NCBI GenBank assembly: GCA_032229885.1
Contig: JAVYAJ010000098.1
Span: 1-20,815 of the forward strand
DNA: 20,815 nt
Source: Anammoximicrobium sp032229885
GTDB lineage: Bacteria > Planctomycetota > Planctomycetia > Pirellulales > Pirellulaceae
Direction: 5' to 3'
Positions 14,896 to 20,815 of this stretch are shown one piece after another. The translations under genes and the position numbers were made by a program. The notes beneath the pieces were generated by a model. It saw nothing but the letters and a program-made list of their open reading frames with translations. It was not told the DNA's origin and did not search any database. How positions within the stretch are numbered: position 1 is the stretch's first letter; the number at the start of each line of letters is the position of its first letter.

Positions 14896-16347
14896 TCAGA
14901 GCCACTTGTCGCGATAGTGGTTCTGGATCCAGCGTTCGGCTTCGGGCGCGCCCGGGACTTGCAGTGCCTGGGCGTCCCACTCGATCGGTCGTCCCAGACG
15001 CAGCGCGAGGATGCCGGGAAGATAGGCTTCCGAAACGCGCCCGCCGATCTGAAAGTCGTTGTAGGTCGCCGGCCCGCCCCGGCAGGCGTCGAACCATTCC
15101 TGCATGTGATTGTCCTGGGTCAGCCGAGGGACGCTGAGCGGAAGATCCCGGACGGATTCATGCTCCAATACGCCGCGCCACCGCGGTTCGCCGGCGAGCT
15201 TCATAATGCCGGCGACGCCCCAGCCGTCGGCATACAGTTGGCCTCGCGCCCCGATGAATAGACAGCCCGTGGCCGGCAGTTGGCCGCGAACGCTCTTGAC
15301 GTCGTCGGTGATCTCGGGAGGCGGATATTTGCCGCCGTCGCCCCACCACACCGTCACTGGCGGCAGCCCATCGCGGGCGGGATACTCGAAAGAAAAACAT
15401 CCCTGCGAGACGTAGGTTTCCTGGACCGGCTCGGGAAGCTCGACGCTGACCCGAGCCGGAGCGCCCAGCTTCAACGCGCGAACGGGCAACTGGAATGTGT
15501 GCGCGCCCTGGCCGGACAACATGCCGTTGCACAGATCGAGCCAATTCTGGGTCGCAATGCAGCCCGGCATGTAGACGCCCGCCTTGTAGGGCCGCGAGGC
15601 GCAAGGGCCCAGCCAGAAGTCCCAGTTCAATCCATCCGGAATCGGATCCGCGCCTTCCGGGCGGGCGTGGCTGGGCGGAAACTTGCCGCAATAGTCCGAC
15701 CATAGATAGACACGCTCGACCGGCCCCAAGACGCCGGCCTGAATGATTTCGACGCTGCGACGAAAGGCCCGGCTGCTGACCCCTTGCGTACCCATCTGCG
15801 TGGCAACGCGGCTGCGCGGCGTCAGATCCACCAACTCGCGGGCTTCGGCGATTGTGCGGACAAGCGGTTTTTCGCAGTAGACGTGCTTGCCGGCCCGCAT
15901 CGCCCGACTCGAGATCGGCGCGTGCCAGCGCGAGCCGATCGCCACGACCACGGCGTCGAGCGATTTCTCGGCATCGAGCAGCTTTCGATAATCCTCGTAC
16001 TGCTTGATCCGCTCGACCGTCTGGGCCCCGCGTTCGGCCGAAGCGGCCAGCGTCTGGCAGGTTGACGCGAGCCGCCGCGCGTCCACGTCGCACAACGCAA
16101 CCAGATTTTCGCCCTGACGCAGGATCTCGGCCATCAGGGCCTGACAGCGACCGCCCGTTCCGATGGCCGCCACATTGAGCCGATTGCTCGGCGCATCCGC
16201 GCCGAACAGCCGGGACGGCAGGATCCGCGGCGCTCCGATCACGGCGGCGCCGCTCGCGATAGCCGTCGTCAAGAGCTGTCGCCGAGTGACAGGGGGCGAG
16301 TCGGATTGAACGGTCTCCGATGTGCGAGCGAGGATCGGACGTCGCAT
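14896..16347 (-). CDS. Tat-exported Gfo/Idh/MocA-family oxidoreductase
   Basis: A 483-residue NAD(P)-dependent sugar dehydrogenase-like protein. Residues 21-40 form a twin-arginine signal (TRRQLLT followed by a hydrophobic stretch), predicting export of the folded, cofactor-loaded protein. The Rossmann part has GTGGRC (63-68), an acidic D87 at the end of the second strand, and the family's EKP motif (159-161, VYCEKPL). The C-terminal Gfo/Idh/MocA beta-sheet domain follows with family-like segments such as NWDFWLGP and a tail rich in RPIEWD-type sequence. Such Tat-targeted members are abundant in planctomycetes, probably for periplasmic sugar processing. GAAGGAG (16356-16362), eight bases upstream, supports the start. 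It lies 180 bases downstream of the Ccs gene on the same strand. The substrate is unknown. Confidence 0.9.
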   Translation of the reverse strand: MRRPILARTSETVQSDSPPVTRRQLLTTAIASGAAVIGAPRILPSRLFGADAPSNRLNVAAIGTGGRCQALMAEILRQGENLVALCDVDARRLASTCQTLAASAERGAQTVERIKQYEDYRKLLDAEKSLDAVVVAIGSRWHAPISSRAMRAGKHVYCEKPLVRTIAEARELVDLTPRSRVATQMGTQGVSSRAFRRSVEIIQAGVLGPVERVYLWSDYCGKFPPSHARPEGADPIPDGLNWDFWLGPCASRPYKAGVYMPGCIATQNWLDLCNGMLSGQGAHTFQLPVRALKLGAPARVSVELPEPVQETYVSQGCFSFEYPARDGLPPVTVWWGDGGKYPPPEITDDVKSVRGQLPATGCLFIGARGQLYADGWGVAGIMKLAGEPRWRGVLEHESVRDLPLSVPRLTQDNHMQEWFDACRGGPATYNDFQIGGRVSEAYLPGILALRLGRPIEWDAQALQVPGAPEAERWIQNHYRDKWL

Positions 16348-16404
16348 TGTCTAGGCTCCTTCTTGAGGCGAGCGGTTGAGCGGTGCGTGGGGCCATTGGG
16401 TCAT

Positions 16405-16418
16405 GCCCGACGTCGGGC
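16405..16418. promoter_or_regulatory. Perfect 14-base palindrome upstream of the oxidoreductase gene
   Basis: GCCCGACGTCGGGC is a loop-free perfect dyad 58 bases upstream of the oxidoreductase start, in the gap after the Ccs gene. This is a sensible place for a dimeric repressor or activator site. About one such palindrome is expected by chance in a window of this size, so only the position favours function. Confidence 0.25.
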
Positions 16419-16527
16419 GCTGGGCCCACAGGTCGAGTCGCGCTGGCTCGAGAATGACATGCATCGCAGACGATTCCACAGGCCGTCGCTGACGCCGACG
16501 ACCTGCGCCGGCGGCGAGGTGGCAGGG

Positions 16528-19500
16528 TCAAGCGAGCGCGGGCGTGCGGGCGCGCCGGAAACTGTTCCACCAGGATAGGGGCATCATGCCGATGGCCATG
16601 ATCCCCAACTGGCTGGCGACGAACGCCCCTAACGTCAACAGGACTCCTTCGGTGAAACCGTACGAGTGCAGGCCGACGCCCAGTTCGTTCACGCCGAACC
16701 AAGACCACGCCGTCACGATGTTTCCGGCCACCGCCATCACGGCCAGGCCTCGGTCACCGATCATCCGATCCCAGAGGGCGTGCAGGATCAGCGCGCTCCA
16801 CAGCACGATGATCAGGGCGCCGTTTTCCTTGGGGTCCCACCCCCAGAAACGGCCCCACGAGTCGTCCGCCCATAGTCCGCCCAACACCGTGCCGGCAAAG
16901 CTGAACAAGGCGGCGAAGCAGATCACGCCGTAGATCATGCGCGCCAGCAGCTTCTGCGTCTCGCTCGCCGCCAAGGCTCGGGTGAACACGCCCATCACGA
17001 TGTAGATGATCCCCAACAGGCCCGCGTTGAAGGTCGCCGCGTACCCCAGCGTGATGAACACGACGTGCGTCGCCAACCAGAACTGCGTATCCAGGACGGC
17101 CTGCATGACCGTGAACGTATCCGCTCCGGCGCCCAGGCCCTGGGCGACCATCAGCGTCAACGCCCCGCCGACCGCGGCCACGACGTTGCAGATCCCCAAA
17201 CGAAAGATCGCTTCCAAGGCCAGGCCCGCCAACGCAAAACACCAGGCGATGAAGATGGCCGACGAATACAGATTGGTCACGGGCGGACGCCCGGAAATAT
17301 AGATCCGGCCGAGCAGGCCGATCGTATGTACGCAAAACGCCAGGAACACGAGCCAAAACGCGGCTCGGTTCAACGGGCGGCTCCAGCCCAGCCACGCGCA
17401 AGCCGCCAGCACGAACGCCGTCCAGTACAGCCCGATGCACAAGGTGTACGGATCGAAGGCGTTCAGATAGGCTTCCAGAACCACCTTGCGAGGCACGTAT
17501 TCCTCTGGCGGCGTCGCTTTCAGCAACCGCAGATAGTCGCGCACCTGGCCGTTGAAGGCCCGCGCATCGTTTTTCCGATAGGCGTCGAAGATGCCGTGCC
17601 ACGCCATCGCCGCCGCGTTCGGCGTCCGCCCGAGCATCTGTTGCAGGAACGCGCGATTGTAGGCGGTCGCGTAGGCATGCCACTGACGATCCGCCGCACC
17701 GTGCGCACGGCCGTCTGCGCCGCCGCTGTCCGTGCTCGGCAGCAGCGGCACCGCCAGCGGAGCTTGGATCGACGCCATCTCCTGCTCGGCCTGCTCGCCC
17801 CCTGTGATCACCTGAGAAATCCAGGTCCGCAAGGCCGCGCTGCGCTCTTCGCCCGACTTGGCCTGACTGGGAATTGGCGGTAGATCCCACGGCTGAAACG
17901 CGTTGACCAATCGCAGGTAGGTCTGAAACCGATTGTTCAATTCGATCAGCTTCCGCTGATACGTGCTCAATTGCGTCGTGTCGGTTTCGCGTGTCGCACG
18001 CAGTTCCTTGTCGAACTCGGCCAGCTTTGCCGGCTGGCTGCGAATCTCTCCGAGCGCATAGCGAAAACCCGGGCGACGTTCCAATCCTAGCATCTGCAGC
18101 ACTTCGAGGTTCTGGATGCGGAACACGCGATCCTGTTCGGCGGCGTCGGGACGCGCGACGATATCCAAGAACCAACGAACGGCCGGTTGTCTACCGCCCG
18201 CCGCGTCGACGTACGTTTCGCGATCCGAGACCTTCGCCAAATTCGTGCGGGCCAACGTGTCGAGCGGCTTGACGCGCCCCTGGTCGACGACGGGGATCGA
18301 GCCGAACAGGGCATAGTCAAAATCGTTCTCCGGCGGGCGAGGCGGCCGCGCTTGACTCGCCAGCCAGCCGCCGAACAGCAGCACGATCGCGGACGGAAAG
18401 ATGACGGCGCCCGAACGGGCGCGGCTCGCGTCGCGCGACGCAGCCCGTCGGCCGTGACGGCGCTCGCGGCGCGCCCGAGATTCGCCGGCCGGCGAGACCG
18501 GGTCGGTCGAACTCGGCTCGGTTGTTTGCGTCGGGAACAGCTCGGCGTCACGTCGCGTCAGGAATCGCAACAGCATCCCGCCGAAATGGGTCTGCATTCC
18601 GAACCACACGAACATGCAGGCGACGTAGGGGATCATCCAACCCGTGTTGGTCACCACCTGCAGCGTCGTCGTCTCGACGCCCGACCGTGGATCGGCGTTG
18701 TAACCGCTCTGATAAAACGTCTCGCCCGCGTAACGCAACGGATTGTTCATCCAGATTCGAACGTGTCGGTCCACATTGCGGGTCGGATCGATCAGCCGCA
18801 CGTCCGAGGAATAATTCTTCGGCGTCGAGGTGCCGATGTAGTCGTCCTTGCGGACGTCGATCAATTGAATGGTGTAGGGCTTGTAGGTTTGCTTAAAACG
18901 CAGGGCAAGGTCATAGGTTTTGTCGCCGACCGCCACGCTTTCGGCGTGCTGCTGAGGGTCGAGAAATTGCGAGACCAGCCGCGTGCCCAGCGTCTTGCCA
19001 TCGGTCTTGTCCGTCAGCTCGATGTAGGCCGACGCCATGTCCACTTGGCCACTGGCGTCCGCGCCGCTATTGGGACGCGCCGCTTCGGCCCGCCAAGTCA
19101 GTCCCTGCCCGGCGGTCGCCGGATTGTCCTGGCTGGGTTTGACGCGTCGCAGATCCGAGTTTTTCAAATAGCTGACGACGCGAACGTCAAACGGCAAGCT
19201 CGGGTCGCGGACTCGCTCGCCACGCTGGACGCTGTGCAACAGGGCCGACCGCGGAATGGCCATCACATCTTCCTCCGTAGGGGAGTAGTCGCGATTGATA
19301 ATGGCCAACTCGGTCTCGCGAATGTCCAAGGCGAAATTCGCGGAGCCGCCTTCGCGAATCATCATCCGCTCTTCCGCGGCAAACCAACTGACGAACCATT
19401 CGCCCAGCATCATCAAGGCCAGCCCGACATGAATCAAGACGAGCCCGCCTCGTCGTTTGAACAGCAAGATGCAGCCGGCCAGAATCACCGCCGCCGCTAG

Positions 19501-20391
19501 CCCGCCCTGGATCAACTGCCACAGAATGCGCATCCCCGCGTCGCCCAGATAAGCGCCGTCGCCCGCCAACCAGAGCCAGGCGGTCAACCCGCACAGCAGG
19601 ACGCCGGACAAAACGGTCAGGACGAGTTCGATAATTCGCCGCGAACCGGCCGCCAGCATCGCGACCAGCATTCCGATGTTCAACAGGGTCAACCCTGTCA
19701 AGGCTAGTTTGCACCACAGCCAGAGCGCCGACCACGAGAAGATCGGAACCGCCTGGATGCCGTCCGTGCTGTGACCGCTGGAAATCACCACCCACGTCGT
19801 CACGGCGCCCGCCGCAATCACGGCCCAACCAGCCGCCAACCGCCAACCGCGGGCTTGCAGTTTGAATCGCACGAGGTGCGCGGCCAACAGGTTCACGGCG
19901 AGCAACGATCCGATCGTAGCGCCTCCGGGGAACCAAAATCCGCCGGATCGAATCGCCAACACGGCTTGCCCGATCGCAGCGCCCGCGACCCCAACCAGCA
20001 ACGCGCGCCACCACCAGACCTTTGTCCGCCACAACAGACCGCCGGCGGCGGCGGCCAATCCACCGCCCACGAACCCAATCGCGACCGTCATTCGCATCGC
20101 CGACACGGGCGTCTGAGGAAACCACGACCGAGGAAACAGTACCGAGACGTCGATCCAGGAAATCCACGCTCGGAAGTACAACGAGATGACTTCCCACATG
20201 TCCATCGCGGCCTGCGCCAAGGTCCCGATGAAGATCAACAGGATGGCCAGCGCGAACAGGACGACCGTCAGCTTCAGGGACGCCCAGAATCGCACTGCCC
20301 CCATGAGGCTGCGCGACCGCTTGACGGGCGCGGCCACGCGCTGCGTCGCCGGAGTCGCGGGGTTCGGAACGGAAATCGTACCTAGTGTCAT
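16528..20391 (-). CDS. ccsA: Fused ResB/CcsA (system II) cytochrome c biogenesis protein
   Basis: A 1287-residue membrane protein joining both halves of the system II haem lyase, which delivers haem and attaches it to apocytochrome c outside the membrane. The N-terminal ResB/Ccs1-like part has about nine hydrophobic segments (roughly 41-60, 100-121, 128-147, 158-175, 184-204, 226-248, 253-275, 290-311, 315-337), an exported domain (about 350-584) and a further membrane span near 585-612. After a basic linker and another span comes a soluble part beginning SIPVVDQGRVKPLDT (698-712). From about 982 there is a multi-span CcsA core with the tryptophan-rich haem-binding signature WGRFWGWDPKE (1179-1189). 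GAGAGGA (20402-20408), ten bases upstream, supports the start. Its membrane part before the exported domain is larger than the few spans usual for ResB. Confidence 0.9.
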   Translation of the reverse strand: MTLGTISVPNPATPATQRVAAPVKRSRSLMGAVRFWASLKLTVVLFALAILLIFIGTLAQAAMDMWEVISLYFRAWISWIDVSVLFPRSWFPQTPVSAMRMTVAIGFVGGGLAAAAGGLLWRTKVWWWRALLVGVAGAAIGQAVLAIRSGGFWFPGGATIGSLLAVNLLAAHLVRFKLQARGWRLAAGWAVIAAGAVTTWVVISSGHSTDGIQAVPIFSWSALWLWCKLALTGLTLLNIGMLVAMLAAGSRRIIELVLTVLSGVLLCGLTAWLWLAGDGAYLGDAGMRILWQLIQGGLAAAVILAGCILLFKRRGGLVLIHVGLALMMLGEWFVSWFAAEERMMIREGGSANFALDIRETELAIINRDYSPTEEDVMAIPRSALLHSVQRGERVRDPSLPFDVRVVSYLKNSDLRRVKPSQDNPATAGQGLTWRAEAARPNSGADASGQVDMASAYIELTDKTDGKTLGTRLVSQFLDPQQHAESVAVGDKTYDLALRFKQTYKPYTIQLIDVRKDDYIGTSTPKNYSSDVRLIDPTRNVDRHVRIWMNNPLRYAGETFYQSGYNADPRSGVETTTLQVVTNTGWMIPYVACMFVWFGMQTHFGGMLLRFLTRRDAELFPTQTTEPSSTDPVSPAGESRARRERRHGRRAASRDASRARSGAVIFPSAIVLLFGGWLASQARPPRPPENDFDYALFGSIPVVDQGRVKPLDTLARTNLAKVSDRETYVDAAGGRQPAVRWFLDIVARPDAAEQDRVFRIQNLEVLQMLGLERRPGFRYALGEIRSQPAKLAEFDKELRATRETDTTQLSTYQRKLIELNNRFQTYLRLVNAFQPWDLPPIPSQAKSGEERSAALRTWISQVITGGEQAEQEMASIQAPLAVPLLPSTDSGGADGRAHGAADRQWHAYATAYNRAFLQQMLGRTPNAAAMAWHGIFDAYRKNDARAFNGQVRDYLRLLKATPPEEYVPRKVVLEAYLNAFDPYTLCIGLYWTAFVLAACAWLGWSRPLNRAAFWLVFLAFCVHTIGLLGRIYISGRPPVTNLYSSAIFIAWCFALAGLALEAIFRLGICNVVAAVGGALTLMVAQGLGAGADTFTVMQAVLDTQFWLATHVVFITLGYAATFNAGLLGIIYIVMGVFTRALAASETQKLLARMIYGVICFAALFSFAGTVLGGLWADDSWGRFWGWDPKENGALIIVLWSALILHALWDRMIGDRGLAVMAVAGNIVTAWSWFGVNELGVGLHSYGFTEGVLLTLGAFVASQLGIMAIGMMPLSWWNSFRRARTPALA

Positions 20392-20714
20392 CTGTCTGAT
20401 GTCCTCTCGCAGGATTGCGAGTCATCTCGTTTCGATCGTCCGATTGGCGCACGCGATGCCATCGTTCGCGCATCCCACGCTCGGCGCCCGCGCCCCGCGT
20501 GCCCATCGACTAAGGCGTGACTCGAAATAATTTCTCGGTATCAGCAACCCTCACTCGAACGCGCCGCAAGCAAAGAAAGGAGAAAGCGCTGTTTCGACCG
20601 CTTTGCATGCGGCCGTTCCCTTCGTTCCAGAACTTGCCTCGGGCCAAATCCCTAACGCGGGTTAGTGCCCGCAACTCACAAATCTGTTTGGCTGCAGGCC
20701 TCCGATCACCGTAG
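20392..20714. other. Region upstream of the Ccs gene, no gene seen
   Basis: I find no supported gene or clear promoter. A plus-strand open frame (20517-20714) has no family resemblance and a composition like non-coding sequence. AAAGGAG at 20576-20582 looks like a ribosome binding site but is not followed by a suitable start. A short hairpin CTAAC-GCGG-GTTAG lies at 20652-20665, close to the repeat element that follows. Confidence 0.4.
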
Positions 20715-20815
20715 CCTGAGGCAACGCCCCAGGGCTGGCGCCGCGCGCGTGCCTCTGTTGGCCGAAGGCCATATTCATCCGGGCCGCGGTGACACGTTGA
20801 TGTTGGCCTTCGGCC
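20715..20815. repeat. Palindromic intergenic repeat element, cut by the window edge
   Basis: CCTGAGGC-aac-GCCCCAGG (20715-20733) forms an eight-pair stem. Its one mismatch becomes a G-U pair if the minus strand is transcribed, so the element is probably oriented on the minus strand. TGGCC-gaa-GGCCA (20759-20771) is a second hairpin, and its 12 bases 20760-20771 are repeated inverted at 20804-20815, the last bases of the window. Elements built from such 'CCTGGGGCGTTGCC' and 'GGCC' palindromes recur between genes in planctomycetes, as far as I recall, and resemble REP/BIME sequences. No second copy is visible in this window. Confidence 0.5.

Noticed and set aside
20517..20714. Small 65-codon open frame on the plus strand near the end
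   Set aside because: It has no ribosome binding site at its start, a composition unlike the neighbouring genes, and overlaps palindromic sequence.
1..20815. CRISPR array, tRNA, rRNA, transposase or defence system
   Set aside because: I saw no regularly spaced repeats, cloverleaf, rRNA-conserved segments or nuclease/transposase motifs anywhere in the window.

Overview
The window is GC-rich, densely packed bacterial DNA and most likely comes from a planctomycete, probably near the Pirellula/Rhodopirellula group. The evidence is a secreted DUF1598-type protein, a DUF1570-type secreted HExxH protein, a Tat-exported Gfo/Idh/MocA oxidoreductase and a very large fused ResB/CcsA cytochrome c assembly protein. 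I infer this taxonomy from gene content; there is no rRNA or tRNA gene here to confirm it.

Layout. Positions 1-324 are a leader with several inverted repeats. Positions 325-7125 (+) hold five co-directional genes: a GT-B glycosyltransferase, a HAD hydrolase that overlaps it by four bases, a second GT4-type glycosyltransferase of the mannosylglucosylglycerate type, a GH13_18 sugar phosphorylase and a GT81-type glucosyl-3-phosphoglycerate synthase. Positions 7221-9194 (-) encode a SecA-like ATPase that ends before the two-helix finger. After a 595-base gap comes a secreted DUF1598-like protein at 9790-11154 (-). A divergent control region separates it from an FHA-GAF-AAA+-Fis sigma54 activator at 11363-13384 (+), which overlaps a secreted DUF1570-like HEGAH protein at 13381-14787 (+). 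Positions 14896-16347 (-) encode the Tat-dependent oxidoreductase and 16528-20391 (-) the 1287-residue Ccs fusion. The last ~160 bases hold a palindromic repeat element that runs off the window.

How the genes work together. The first block reads as a compatible-solute locus. GpgS would make glucosyl-3-phosphoglycerate, the GT4 enzyme would add a mannose, a phosphatase would release the neutral solute, and the phosphorylase would recover hexose-1-phosphate or set the pool size. As I recall, Rhodopirellula baltica makes mannosylglucosylglycerate by a GpgS/MggA/MggB route, which fits. The additional 512-residue glycosyltransferase and the atypical HAD enzyme are not explained by that three-step route and are the best candidates here for new biochemistry. 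The second block (DUF1598, sigma54 activator, DUF1570) looks like envelope or secretion biology under signal-responsive control. The Ccs fusion serves respiratory cytochrome c maturation.

Limits: all family calls come from reading motifs by eye. Promoters and hairpins were found by inspection only, and none was scored thermodynamically.
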